Below, in pieces: positions 48,189-61,860 of a DNA stretch of 64,000 bases; the first letter of the stretch is position 1; each line of letters starts with the position of its first letter. The DNA is taken from NCBI RefSeq assembly GCF_003597395.2, contig NC_133776.1:35952000-36015999 (forward strand). The letters are read 5' to 3'. This DNA comes from Chelonoidis abingdonii (lineage: Eukaryota > Chordata > Testudines > Testudinidae). Made by a program: the position numbers and the translations under genes. The notes beneath the pieces were generated by a model. That model searched no databases. It was not told the DNA's origin and saw only the letters and a program-made list of their open reading frames with translations.

Positions 48189-49003
48189 CTGAAAGAAAAA
48201 TAAATCTATATTAATTGACAAACAATTATTTTATCAATAACTAATCAAACACACAAGGGGCATTTTCAAGCTCACTGGATGTTTTCTAAAAATACATAGA
48301 CTATTCACAAATTCTGCAGAATATTCTCAACTGTAACAGATGCAGACAGCACAGTTAAAGACAAAAATACAATTTACATTAACAAAGTTCAAGCACACAA
48401 GTTTACCATAAATACAAGATGATATTCTGCATCCCTTTGTAAGGTCTGAGTTAAAGGACTTCACAAAGTAGATTCCTAAAGGCATGAAAGAGAGAAAAGA
48501 ATCTGCAAGAACAGCTGCAGTTTGCATCTCATGGCCCTATGTAGGGCTGTAGTTGATCTCTGCTGTTCATGAATGTGCAAGCCATGTTTCCTCTTCCACC
48601 CTGATCTACTCACAACTAACTTGTGACCCCAAACCATCACGAAGGAGTTGGAAAGTTCCTCTCTATGGTCTCAACATTCTGGCATTCTATTTTTAGTTTT
48701 CCATGGCAGCTTTCCTAGAGGCAGTCATAGTATTTGATTCTCATTCTATCTGAAATCCTCCCACTATCTTTTCTTCCAAAATTTTACAGATATTCACGAG
48801 ACACCAAGAATGGTAATCTAAATGACTGTCAGGTCGCAATATAAAAAAATTCTGCTCAAATAGTTAAGTGGTTCCACATAGGAACTTACTTTAAAAACTG
48901 AGAGTATTAATGTAGTTCTTGGAAAAACTTTGTAGAGTGGTGAAAATACATACTTCATATTTTCCTCAGTACCATACTTCTTTAAGATATAGTAGAAATG
49001 AGC

Positions 49004-49389
49004 CAGGGTGAAAGTAACATTCAACACTTACTGGAGCAGGGGCCAGCTCTGGCCCCTGGAAGGGGCGGGGCCTCAGACAGAAGAGGCGGGTTAGGGGTCA
49101 GCATCCCCCAGCCAGCCCATCTGCGCTGCCTGGCCCACACCGCCCGGGGCTCCAGAGGTGATTTAAAGGCCTGGGGCACTGGCCACAGCCCCAGGTCCTT
49201 TTAAATTGCCAGCTCCTGGGCAGCTGCTCCTTTTGCTTCTCCCCCATCCTGGCGGCGGTGGCCCAAGGGTGCAAAAAGGGCAGTGATGTTAAAGCACTGC
49301 CGTGGCAGTGATTTAATGTTGGTGGAGTACAGGCTGGTACCGGCAGCTGCTTTTTACCGGTATGCCGTATCGACTTACTTTCACCCCTG
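49004..49389. mobile_element. hAT-like MITE, 386 bp
   Basis: Left end cagggtgaaagtaa, right end ttactttcacccctg; flanks aaatgagc and aaatgacc agree at 7 of 8. The interior is GC-rich (ggaaggggcggggcct) with a CCGGTA-rich right part. The open frames in it (e.g. 49098-49490) are by-products. Confidence 0.7.
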
Positions 49390-52289
49390 AAATGACCACA
49401 GAAGAAAGAACAGTAGCAAAAACAACTACAAATAAAAATTCCATGTAAGTATACGCAATGGGAGAGATTCTTGCTCCCTCTCTGCCCCATTTATGTCAAG
49501 TAAAATGATCTAAGAGATGTGAAGAGGCTCTAAAAGCCCTGGGTGTGGCTGGGGGCAAAGGAGGAGGAGAATTCTTCCTCAGTTTCCCATGCTTGAAGAC
49601 AGTCACAGACTGTCCTTTGAGGACTTTTGTAAGCCCTAACATATGTGTAGCGCTGCAGAGATTCTGGAAAGCAGAGCAGCCTATAGGCAGGTGGGGACAG
49701 GCTGTTACAATTCAGACAACACCTCGTGACTGTCTAAATTACACGGGGGGGGAGCTCCTCAGAATCAAGAGAGCACAAGAGTAGTTTAAAGCCATCTTTT
49801 TCTCCCCCAGCTCCTGGCGTGTGTGTTCTGTACAGCACCTCTAAGAGATGCAGCACAGAATTTCACCCATACAGAACCAGGAACAAAGATCAAATTCATC
49901 AGTCAACCTTATCTTTCAAAATTACACCATGAAATCATTTCCATACTTTCCAAAGTTCTCATCTCAAACAATACTCAGGACGTTTTTCAGATAAAATCAA
50001 TTATTTTAGAAAAATGAATATTTATATATGATATAAAAGTAGAGTGGCTTATTTTGGTTTAGCTTAAGTCTGTATTTCACAGTTCTGCATTATGATTATT
50101 AGAACAGAGAGCCTTAAAAACCATTGCGACTGGGAGAAATTCCAGCTTCCTAATGGGACCCGGCACTTGCTAATACTCTTGGAATTGCCAGAGATAAGCC
50201 CTGTTTTAAACGTAATATTTTTATTTTCAGAGAAGTTATCTGAGGCCATTTGAGAGTTTATGGCTCCCTCTGCTCCCCATATATTTGGATTCAAGACGTA
50301 GTGACCTCATGCAATAACCACAGTATTATCATTAAACCATTTCAGTGTTTGTGGTTCTAGATTAGACATTTTACAAGACATATTAAACATTTTTCCCCTC
50401 ATGGAATCACTAAATGGAAGAGTTAAAGCTGTTTCAGTTTCTTAATCATCCATTTCTTACCTTAATGTGTTTGGATTTCTCTTAAATGCAATCTCAACTT
50501 TGAATGTCCTGGGTATATAACACTTGGGCCTAGAGATAAGTACAACTTTATTTTTTTTTAAACTCACCAGTTACTAATACATACTCTCACCTTTGCATAG
50601 ATTTTTTGCCTGGGATTTACTGAACAGTTTTAAATTATTAAAATATCATACATGAACATAATACAAGAAACCTAAAGAGAAAAAAACATATATTAAGTTC
50701 TAACAATCTAAAGATATGTAGTATGAACCTTAATTTAACAAAAAAAAATTAACTTTCACCAGCAGATTCACTGGTACACTAGACTTGCCAGATTCTACCA
50801 GTTAAGCTGGGTTTACATCACAAAAGGAACTTAAAGCAACCAAAGTGCACTGGGTGAACCAGGCTCTTATTCTGCAATTGATTTATTGGTTTACATTAGA
50901 TGGCTGTGTTAGATGAACGAGACACAGGGAGAACCCAGTCCCTATGTCCATGTGCGTTAAAAGCTCCCTGTACTTCTGCTTAAATTCCACCGGCAGTGCT
51001 GCCTAAGTGTGCAGTGGGACTGAGGTAGCAGCATTACAGAGAGTCTGTCAAGCACTGATGCTCTAGCTAGCATGCAGCAAAAAAAATAAAATAAAATAAA
51101 AAAAATCTTTAAACAGCGGTAGTGAGCCAAGTAATCTAACCAATGAGAACTTTTGACAGAGGCCCAACCGCCCTCTACCACTAAGTCATTACAACCAATA
51201 GAATCATTGCATGCAAAATAGCTACAGATAGGGATTAGTAACTTGAGGCATCACAATCTCTCATTTAATAGTTATCTGAGATGTGACCTGAGCCTGCCTG
51301 TAGCCTGTAATAGATGCAATCATCAATAATTTGACTTAATTGCAACCTAATTTCTTCAAATATAGTATATGAACAAGATTTCAATTAACTACATGACAAA
51401 TTTGAAGCGTCTGCATTATTCCCTTGATATCATCATTCAGGACAGTACCCTTACTTATGCAAGCAAAAAGTCCACAAAGACCCAGATCAATAATGTCACA
51501 GTAACACATGCATCTGCTCCTCTGTCCCCTTTCTGGTGTCTCTGAGTGCACTTCCCTCAGGTGTTATGCCTTGTACTTTACCTCTCTGGAGGTGAAATGC
51601 TACTTTTAGAGCAGGCCATGGACTGCAGTACCCTACATATCAATTGTGCTTATCCAAGAGGTTTGACTGGTTTCAGCTCTTGTAATTCTTCTCTTTGGGA
51701 ATCTGTGAGTAGTGATAAATATAGTCACCAAACTGTCTTTTTAAACCCAAAATATTGTTTACTTTAACAGTAGGCAAAAAGCAGAAGACATAAAAGGCTT
51801 TCAAAACAACAAAATTTATAAAAAACTCTTACCTAAAATCTTACTATTCCCAATGGTAACCCACGCAGCCCTAACTTCTTCAGACATCCCCAAGGGGTGC
51901 CTGTGTGTCAGTCTTGTTCTTGTTGAACAACTCCCTGAACAGCAACCCCTTTTGAGACAGAGTACCTTTTAAAAGCTACCATAGGTCTGCTGATCTTCAG
52001 GTTCCCAGACCGTGCCCCAGGTCATCAAAAACAGTTTTGTACATTGGCTGGAGTAAGGAGTTAGAATCTTAAAAGTTAATAGTTTGGGCAAAGTGTCTTA
52101 AATGTTATTAAGTGTTAGCTGAGAAGTGGCTTATCTTGAGCCATTCTTATTCCCTTCCTACTTGCTCTCCTTACAGTTCCCCATTAAACTAAACCAATAT
52201 ATTCATACAGTTAACAAGCTCAATTACCAGGTCAATACATACTACTCATAATTTATTGCAGAGCATGTCCCTCAAAGACATTTACAGTA

Positions 52290-53440
52290 ATTTCTCCAAG
52301 AACATAATATAAGAACGGCCATACTGGGTAAGACCAAAGGTCTATCTAGCCCAGTATCCTGTCTTCTGACAGTGGCCAATGCCGGGTGCCCCAGACGGAA
52401 TGAACAGAACAGGTAATCATCAAGTGATCCATCCTTGGCACCCATTCCCCACTTCTGGCAAACAGAGGTTAGGGACACTATTGATGGACCATCCTCCATG
52501 AATTTATCTAGTTCTTTTTGGAATCCTGTTACAGTCTTGGCCTTCACAACATCCTTTGGCAAGGAGTTCCACAAGTTTACTGTGTGTTCTGTGAAGAAAT
52601 ACTTCCTCTTGTTTGTTTTAAACCTGCTGCCTATTAATTTCATTTGGTGACCTCTAGTTCTTGGGTTATGACAAGGATAAAACAACACTTCCTTATTTAC
52701 TTTCTCCACACCAGTCATTATTTTATACACCTCAATCATCTTCCCTCCCCTCGTCCCCCCGTCATCTCTTTTCCAAGCTAAAAAGTCCGTTTTATTAATG
52801 GCTCCTCAAACGGAAGCTGTTCAATACCCCTAATTGTTTTTGTTGCCTTTTTCTGAACCTTTTCCAACACATCTTTTTTGAAATGGGGAAACTACATCTC
52901 CACACAATATTCAAGATGTGCATGGGTTTATATAGAGACAATATGATATTTCTGTCTTCTTATCTATCCCTTTCTTAATGATTCCCAATGTTCTGTTTGC
53001 TTTTTTGACTGCCACTGCACATTTAGTGGATATTTTCAGAGAACTATCCATTATGACTCCAAGATCTCTTTCTTGAGTGGTAACAGCCAGTTTAGACCCC
53101 ATCATTTTATATGTATAGTTGGGATTATGTTTTCCAATGTGCATTACTTTGCATTTATCAACATTTAATTTCATCTATTTTGTTGCCCAGTCACCCAGTT
53201 TTGAGAGAGCCTTTTGTAGCTCTTCGCAGTCTGTCTGAGACTTAACTATCTTGAGTAGTTTTGTATCATCTGCAAATTTTGCCACCTCATTGCTTACCCC
53301 TTTTTCCAGATCATTTATGAATACGTTGAAAAGCACTAGGCCTAGCACAGACCCATGGGGACATGACTATTTACCTCTCTCCATTCTGAAAACTGACCTT
53401 TTATTCCTACTCTTTGTTTCTTATCTTTTATCCAGTTACC
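52290..53440 (-). mobile_element. CR1 LINE, 3' half, minus strand
   Basis: The 3' end is at the left (52296-52325, the 'agaacggccatactgggta' end). Reading leftward from 53390: GSVLGLVLFNVFINDLEKG, then KFADDTKLL (RT motif C), then MKLNVDKCKVMHIGKHNPNY and ERDLGVIMDSSLKIS (53174-52911), then the frame at 52739-52460 ([35 protein letters not shown]). Interrupted by stops; the 5' part is absent. Confidence 0.8.
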
Positions 53441-54840
53441 ACGGATGGACCTATCCTTCATTAACTTTAGTTCTTTTTTAAACCCAGTTATACATTTGGC
53501 CTTTACAACAGGGCCTTGTTTACATTAAACGAATACATAATTGGTTAAACAACTGCAAACAAAAACTATTAATGGAATGTTGTAGATTGGAGGGAGGTCT
53601 TAAGTGGGGTTCCACGGGAATCTGTTTTGGGTCCAGTGTTATTTAACATCCTTATTAATGATCTGGATGTAGGAAAAGAGAGCATACTGATAAAATCTGC
53701 AGATGTCAAAAAGCCGGGGGTGGGAGGAGGTGGCAAATATTTTGGAGGATAGAGCTACAGTTCAGAGGGATCTTGATAAATTGAAGAACTGATCTATAGT
53801 CAACAAAATTAAATTCAACAAAGACAAATGTAAGGTCCTACACTTACTGAAGAAAAACCAAACGGACAAATAAGAATGAGGGGGGAAATGGCTTGGCAGC
53901 AGCATGCTGAGAAGGATCTGAGAGTTGTGGTGGATCACAACCTCAAAATGAGTCACCAACGTGATGCTGTTGAAAAAAAATCAAATGCAATTTTAGGTTG
54001 CAATTAACAGAGGCATAGCATGCAAGTCACAGGAGGTGATAGTGCCACTCTACTTAGTGATCGTTAGGCCTCAGGTGAAGTTCTCTCTCCAGTTTTGGTA
54101 ACCAATGTATAGAAAGGATGTGGAGAAACTGGAAAGGATCCAGAGGCAAGCGACAAAGATGATCAACGGGATGGAATGCAAGCCATATGAGCAAAGGCTG
54201 AAGGAACTGGGTACATTCAGTTTGGAAAAGAGATTGAGCGGAGATATGATAGCAGTCTTCAAATACTTGAAAGGCTGCTTAAAAATGGTGGGGAAACGTG
54301 TTCTCTTTTGCACAGAGGGCAGGACAAGAGGCAATGCATTCAAACTACAGCATGGCAGATTTAGATTAAATCTCAAGACAAAACTTCCAAACTGTCAGAA
54401 CTGTAGGACAATGGAACAGACTGACTAGGGAGGTTGAGAAAACTCCTTCGCTGGATTTTCAGGAGACTGGAGAGCCAACTCTCTTGGATGGTTGGTAAAT
54501 CCGGCACCTTGGCAGAGGGTTACACTAGATGATCCTTGCGGTGCTATCTAACCCATTGATTCTATGATTTTAACATCTCTGGCAACGAATTCTACAGGTT
54601 GACTGTGTTGAATGAAGAAGCACTTCCTTTTGTTTGTTTTAAGTCTGCTGCCTATTGATTTCATTGGATGACCCTCAGTTCTTGTTACATGAAGGGGCAA
54701 ATATGTGAAGAAACTAGAGGTAGCTACTAATCCTGAAGCTGCAATGAAAAAAAGAATTTGAATCATTTCTATAAATGGTTTTGAGACAAACAGGGCTACA
54801 AATGTATCACACATATTCAATGGGAAGCAAAGATAGAGAA
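53441..54840 (-). mobile_element. Second minus-strand CR1 fragment, split by an insertion
   Basis: 53465-53510 (tagttcttttttaaacccag, catttggcctttacaaca) continues, after the insert, at 54563 (tctctggcaacgaattctac, then cttccttttgtttgttttaa). The same block uninterrupted is at 52495-52690 in the neighbouring copy, which shows where the join should be. Confidence 0.6.
53512..54562 (+). mobile_element. CR1 LINE, plus strand, inserted in an older CR1
   Basis: Plus-strand CR1 RT and 3' part: ggttccacgggaatctgttt, atttaacatccttattaatg, acaaatgtaaggtcctacac, then an open frame (54105-54428) with RIQRQATKMINGMECKPYEQ and RLKELGTFSLEKRLSGDM. It ends accatt-gattctatgattt, the CR1 3' signature. The junctions show aaca on both sides (53507-53510 and 54559-54562 region). 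Confidence 0.7.
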
Positions 54841-57800
54841 AGGTGGTTCATGCAGGGGTGCTGGAACCAGAGGTGCTGGGGGTGTGGCTTCCATCATATA
54901 CAGGGTTTCAGTTTTGTTCAATGGCTTTCAGCATCCCCACTATAAAAAGTGTTCCAACACCACTAGGTCCACATGTGTAAACTCCAGGCAAAAACAACAA
55001 ATTTATACAGTTTAATTTTAGCTTGTTGAAAATAAAACCTGTATGTTTACAATTCACAACCTGTTTATTATATGATAACATTTTTGCTGTCTATATCTGA
55101 ACACAGAATTTTGCTTATCTAAAGCAAACTAGCAGTCTCTCTTACAAAACAGGTCTTTATTTAGAAGGTGTGCATTTGAATTAGTAAAAATATGACAGCT
55201 ACTCTACTTAAGTACCTGAATGTTTATTTTATATTTTTAGCGAACTGTAAAGTTTAATAGCCACAATGCTGGCTAGTTTGTTAAAGACTATTTTCTTTCA
55301 TTGGTGGATTTTTTTGATCTGGGAAGCTTGACTTGGATGTAAATTTCTACACGTTTAATTGCAAGTTGTTTAGAGCAGTGACCCTCTTGTTTTGTTTGTA
55401 TGATAGCCCAATAGAGCCCTAATCATGACTGTATTATGCACTACTATAATACCACTACAGGTAAAATTTTCTAACCAACATTCCTGCTTCCTCTTTACCC
55501 TTTTAAAGGACCAGGAGTTACTATTCATGAGGTTTTTTAACTAATCTAAGAATATCTATAAATATATGAACGAGAGACCATTCACAGGCTTATTCTTCTT
55601 AAATATGATACCAAAATACATTTCCAGGAGGATGCACGATTACAAACACATTGGCTCTAGATTTCTAGATTGTGGCCCCGATCCTGCATACATTTACGTG
55701 TGACAGTGTAAGTATATAAACAGTCCCACTGAGTCTCACTATCTGGAAAATTAAAGTGTCCTGTACATTATAATACCTCTTACCAAATTTGCAGGAAAAA
55801 AATGGACTAACAGACTGATAGTTTTATAAGAACTATTCCATTTTTCCCCATCAATTTAAATGAAATTCATAGTTTATTTTTTAACAAGTTTGGTCTCCCA
55901 AAAATTAAAATAAGAATTCTTATAAAAACAGAAATAATCCCTGGGTCAAAAATAAAAAGGATACCATAGAATTCTAAGAAATTCCTTATAGAACTCTAAG
56001 AGAGTAACCCAAAATATGACAACAAAAAACAGGATTACTTTAAGGATCAAAATTCACTTATGAGCATCATATTTAAATTATGAAAAAAAAGTAAGTAACA
56101 ACAAATCTTTGGCATTGGTTAGTATATGATGAAGTAGAACACCTTGATAGTGCACGTAAAATGGGGGTTACCACCCAAGTGCCCCCTCATGGCCAAAGGT
56201 CACGCAGCAGCACCCTGCCTCTGGTTTTCTGCCTCCTTCACTGGACACCAAAGAGCCATCTCACTCTCCCCTTAAATCAGGGCGGATTGAAGTGCACACA
56301 TTCTCCACCATATATAGGCTTGTCAGAATTCTATTTTATCAATAACTATCAGTAAATGTACATTTCAGCTGACATACAAATCACACACACACCAAAAAAC
56401 AAACAAACCCCACCACCACCACCTGCAATTGGCAACAGTTACCTCACCTACAGTGATAGCCTGCCTCCTTGCAGTCATGGCCAGGGGGCTCAGCTCCACT
56501 GAGCTGGGCAACTGCAGCCTCCCCTGTTATATCCTGTGCCCCATATCTTGAGCTTCTCTGCCATGCAGGGAGCCCCCTGCAATCCCGCTCATAGCTCTGC
56601 CCTAACCATAAACCCAACCATAAATCTCCCTTAACTTCCTACAACTGTAAAAATAAAAATAATCAAAATTAGAAAAAAAAATCAAGTTCTTCCATGTCTA
56701 ATCATATGTGGCACAGCATGACTTCTCCGCAGATTAATAAGCACTCATTGCCATGCCCAGCCTTCTTTAAGTAGGTTCATTTGTTCAAACATAAGGACAT
56801 AACAGACAAAAACAGTTCCTCAACAGATTTTTTGTCCTAGGGTTTCACGGCCTGCCCTCCCAGGGGTCTCCAGTAATCCTGCTTCTTGCAGCTTCCCAGT
56901 CACAGCCAGCTCTCATTTCCCTTCTGGAACACTGGCTCCAGGGCTGCCCCCCTTAGCACCTCACCCCTGTTCCAGGGACTCACCCCTAGAGTTAGCTCCA
57001 CTCCTCTGTAGTTCCTCTCCCCAGGCATAGCCTGCCCCAATCACTCTTTTTCTCTTCTTGCCCTCGAACAGGCCTTGATAGCCACAGGTGTAGCCTTGCC
57101 CCCTTCATTGGCAGAACTGGGCTCACCTGCTCTGACACAGGGGAACTGGACCTGGTCTACTCACAGGGGGCTTTCATTAATTGGGGCAATACTTGGGAGC
57201 GTTGTATTGCAATAAGATGGTTATTTCTCTTTCCTCCACATCTCTTACACTCTGTTTACTCCTTTCCATTAATGCTCCCTTTGTATTTTCCTATCATTTC
57301 TAATTCTATACCTTTTTTACATCAGCTTTTTATGTCCGGAACAGGTGCCTTCCTTTGTGTCAAAGACCCTTTCGCTCCTCCTTCAAAACACTCTTCTTTC
57401 ATCAGACTTTACATCCCTAATCTCAATTTCATCATTCTTGCCCATTCATAATAGAACAAAAAAATAAATACAGAACAGCAACTGATTAAATTACCTGAAT
57501 TCTCAATAATTTTTCCTCTTTACCACAGCATTCCATTTTGCCTACTTTATTCAACCTTGTTTCCTCTGGCTCTCGTCACTTCTGGTAATGATATTAATCT
57601 AAGGTCCTTACTATAATTATCACTGTAAGGTCCTTGATTCAGAAATTTTGCCTTTTTATCTTTTTAATTGTTTAACTGGTTAACGTTTTAAATGATATTT
57701 ACATCCCTAACTACAACAGGGCTCCAATCTTACTGGGACCTCTGAAGGTTATTATAATGTTAATAAATAATAATAATGGTAATGTATCCTCAAAAATGTG

Positions 57801-59019
57801 TCATCCAAGAAGCTTTATATTTGGCCCCTATAAGTGAAACACACAAGAAAGATAGCAAGCAGTTTCTAGAGAGCCTTTTGGAATGCAATTCATTTAAAAC
57901 ATATAGTGCTTTCAACTGTTTGAAACATTCTTCCTCCAGCCTCTACTGTGTTTATGAAAAGGCTAATGAGATTTGAAACAATGAAGGACTTATTCTGTTT
58001 TTCTCTGATATCCAAAACATGCCACCGCCTCCAAAATGTACAAATTTTCAGAATAGACTTGAACTGGACATTTGTCTTTAACCTAGGCTGCCACGTGTCT
58101 GCATTTTTTTGTCACCTACTCAAGATAAATGTATGAACTAAACATTCTAGGAATTTATTTTTGTTTGTTTGTTTTGCACTAATTCAGTGAAAAGCATTTA
58201 AGGATTTATTTTTAATTTGAATAGAACCCCTTCTGCTTCAGAAAAGTTGTTTGACAGCCATAGGATATTATACTGTGATTAATGGATTACCATTATTAAA
58301 TTGCCTGTTAGTAACATTCCTTAAAATATTTTTATAAATAACTAAGAATTAATTCTGTGACTGCTATGTTATTGACTGTCCCTGAAGTAGCAGAGTGGAT
58401 GACACATCACATTAAAACCCCAGTTTCTGGAGAAAGGACTGAGTTACAAATATCTAACAACAAGGACTGGGGCTCTGCTTAAGTGAAATATATTTTTAAG
58501 GAGGCAAAAACTCAACTCTTGCCTTGGGTCTTACATTCTGCAAGTAAATAGAGAAATAAGAAATTGCTGGAGCATCCTTTCCCCTTACCATTCCGCAGGT
58601 TAGGTGTTGTAGACAGGGTATGTCTCAGTGCAGCTATATTTGAGGCTTTGGAACTGCTTCAGTAATTATGGGGGTGGGAGAACTTGAACCTTGGAAGAGC
58701 TGTCATCAGTCTCTCAAAAACCTAAGGGTACTGCAAATAAGAGCAGCCTAGAGCCAACAAAATTGATTTGTAATGAGAATTCCTAGTTAGAACATGTGCA
58801 GTAACCATTTGTAATAAAATCAATGAACAAACAACCTTTATAAAGTATTAGAGTTGTACCTACCTTAACACTGAAGCAGAAATTCTATGAAAGAAAAGGC
58901 TGGTGGTCCAATGAGGCAAATACTACTCTGGATGGTTTATCTTGATTTATCAGGAAGATCTAATCATTTAGGGTGCTAAATCTGCAGTATAAAATCAAGC
59001 ATGTGTTTCAAAGAGTTTG

Positions 59020-59280
59020 TTTACTCTACAGGAACGATACAGGCATAGCTATGGTGGTATAACCTCGTAACACAGATGAAGTCTACACAAATGGAAGGGG
59101 GTTTTCCTGTCGCAGTAGGAAAACCATCCTCCTGAATGACAGTAGCTAGGTGAACGGAAGTATTCTTCCATCGACTTAGCTGTGTCTACACTGGGGGATT
59201 AGGTCAGCTTAGCTACATAGGTCAGGAATGTGGACTTTTCACACCTTGACCTAAATGTTAAGTGTAAAAAGGCCAAAGTA
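59020..59280. mobile_element. Harbinger-type MITE fragment
   Basis: gatgaagtctacac, gggttttcctgtcgcagtag, ttcttccatcgacttagctg, tgtctacactgggggattag and ttcacaccttgacctaaatg belong to the dispersed 'tgtctacac' MITE group seen four times in this window. Confidence 0.5.
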
Positions 59281-59866
59281 ATAAGTTAGGCCACTTTCTT
59301 TAGCATTACCTTCAATACTTGGAAAATCATCTACTAGTGAATTAGAAATGAGAATGCAAGTAGAGAAAACTGAACCAGCATGAGAAGCAGCTCAAAAATT
59401 TGAAATAGTGTGAACTTCCTTTATATATTCAATGTACATGCTTAATTTGAATGTAAACAGAAGGCCAAACCACTACCTATAAATTTCACAGCTTATTGTA
59501 ACTTGCAGTCAATTTTGTGGTTAATAACAAAAGACAAGGCTCTGACATCATTATAGTTGTAATTAATTTACACAGAGTGACTTCCGGTTAATCAAATGGC
59601 TTTCTAAAGGATTTAATGATTTTTCATTTATAAAGCAATACCCAGCTTTGTTATACTGAACAAAGTTTTAAATTTAAAATTGAACAAAAATGATAAATAA
59701 TACACCTTATAAAATGTAATGGAAAATTACTAATATTTTAGAACATTTTCACACTAGTTTATTTTAAACTTGCTTCTGCAAAGTATTTGAAACATACAAG
59801 TCCTGTTTCATTGTCCTAGCTTAATGAATATTTTAAATAGCAGACAGAATACACTTGAAAAAAATA

Positions 59867-60060
59867 AGGCTATGTCTACACTGCAGACTTTACAGCAGCT
59901 ATGCTGCTGTAAGGTCTCATGCAGCCACTCTATGCTGGCAGGAAAGAGCTCTCCCGCCGACATAATTAAACCACACCTAATGAGCGGCGGTATCTATGTC
60001 GGTGGGAGAGAGTCTCCAATTTTAAAAACACCAATTTTTATCTCTTAACTTTGATTTCCT
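59867..60060. mobile_element. Harbinger-type MITE, left end only
   Basis: Starts aaggctatgtctacactgca, followed by gctatgctgctgtaaggtct and gcggtatctatgtcggtggg. The right end is missing. Confidence 0.45.
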
Positions 60061-60253
60061 ATGCTTAAATTCACTGGCTCCATATATCTGACCAATGATT
60101 TAAAATCTATTTAGTGGTTATGAAAGTTACCTGCCTTAGCAAGTGATGTCTCATTAATCCACAGAACAAGTACACAAAATAACACAGCCAGTATAACATA
60201 AGCTTTCTCAAATGACTACATCAACACGATTCAATCGTAACTGTGGTCTACAC

Positions 60254-60578
60254 CAGTGCTTCTCAAAATCAGGCCGCCACTTGCTCAGGGAAAGCCCCTG
60301 GTGGTCCAGGCCAGTTTGTTTACAAGCCGCGTCTGCAGGTTTGGCCGATCACAGCGCCCACTGGCCGCAGTTTGCTGCTCCAGACCAATGGGGGCTGCGG
60401 GAAGGGCGGCCAGCACATCCCTCAGCCTGCACATCCCTCAGCCTGCACCACTTCCGAGGAACCGCGGCCAGTAGGAGCCACGATCAGCTAAACCTGCAGA
60501 TGCAGCAGGTAAACAAACAAGCCCGGACCGTCAGGGGCTTTCCCTGAACAAGTGGCAGCCTGACTTTGAGAAACACTG
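60254..60578. mobile_element. hAT MITE, 325 bp, perfect 8-bp target duplication
   Basis: Left end cagtgcttctcaaaatcagg, right end cctgactttgagaaacactg. gtctacac is exact on both sides (60246-60253 and 60579-60586). It contains a tandem duplication (acatccctcagcctgc twice, 60415-60446). Confidence 0.9.
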
Positions 60579-61184
60579 GTCTACACTACAGAGTTATGTC
60601 GACGTAAGGCAGCTTAGGTCGACCTAACTCTGTAAGCATCTACACTATAATGTAACACCTACCGACCTAAGTCACCCACTACATCGACTTAATAACGCCA
60701 CCTTCACAAAAGGCATAGCTCTGAGGTCAATGTAGTTAGGGTGACACAGTATCAGTGTAGACACTGCATTATCTACATCTCCTGTTGGCTGTTAGCTAGA
60801 GCCCTCATCCCTCTGCCCCGCCCTGACAGCCTGCCCCAAGGCTCACAGCTGGAGCCCTGCCACCACAGGGGTGGGAGCTGGAGGACCCCCCCATCGCTGC
60901 CCCACTCTGAACTCACAGCTGGAGGCCCCCACTGCCCTACGCTGACAGGCTATGCTATCAGCCCTGCACCGGGGCTTATGCGGAAAAACAATAAAACTGA
61001 CTAGCTTGCATCTCTTTACGGTAATATCGCCTGCTAACCACTTTTTGGTCAGACTGCCAGAATCACATGCTCTCTAGCTACTCTTTCTTTGGCTTCCTGA
61101 GGACACATATGGGGGTCAACCTAACTACTGTCTTTGTGAAGGTGGATTTACTACAATGACAGAACCCCTTCCATTGCTGTAGTG

Positions 61185-61860
61185 CAGAGGTGGGCAACCT
61201 TTTGGCCCAAGGGCCATATTGGAGTTGCAAAACTGTATGGAGGACCAGGTAAGGAAGGCTGTGCCTCCCCAAACAGCCTGCCCCGGCCCCCTATCCACCC
61301 CCTCCCACTTCCTACCCCCTGACTGCCNNNNNNNNNNNNNNNNNNNNNNNNNNNNNNNCTAACCGCCCCTCCTATGACCCCCCTGGCCCAACCACCTCCG
61401 GGACCCCACCCCCTATCCAACCCCCCTGCTCCCAGTTCCCTGACTGCTCTGACCCCTATCTACACCCCTGCCCTTTGAAAGGCCCTCTGGGACCCCACGC
61501 CTATCCAAATCTCCCCATTCCCCATCCCCTGACACTTACCACAGGCCCCCCGCGTCTCCCACGCTTATCCATCCCCCATCCCCCACCCAACCGGCCCCTG
61601 CTCCCTGTCTCCTGACTGCCCCACAGGACCCCCTCGTCCCTTATCATGCCCGGCCGGAGTCAGACATGCTGCCGTGCTGCTTGGCAGGTGTGCACAGCTC
61701 CACTGTCCAGAGTGCTGTCCGCACAGCAGCGTGGCTGTGGGGGAGGGAGGACAGAGGGAGAGGGGCTGGGGGCTAGCCTCCCCGGCCGGGAGCTCAAGAG
61801 CCGGGCAGGATGACCTTGCGAGCCAGATGTGGCCAGCAGGCCGTAGTCTGCCTACCTCTA
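61185..61860. mobile_element. hAT MITE, perfect 8-bp target duplication, contains gap
   Basis: Left end cagaggtgggcaaccttttg, right end gccgtagtctgcctacctct(a). ctgtagtg is exact on both sides (61177-61184, 61861-61868). The interior is a C-rich degenerate tandem array (ccctatccaaccccc-type units), which the assembly leaves as Ns at 61328-61358. Confidence 0.9.
61328..61358. other. Assembly gap, 31 N
   Basis: 31 undetermined bases inside the C-rich tandem array of the hAT MITE. The true length is unknown. Confidence 1.

Noticed and set aside
52290..54562. Twin-priming interpretation of the opposed CR1 pieces
   Set aside because: Each piece has its own CR1 3' end and overlapping RT content, so they are separate copies rather than one inverted insertion.
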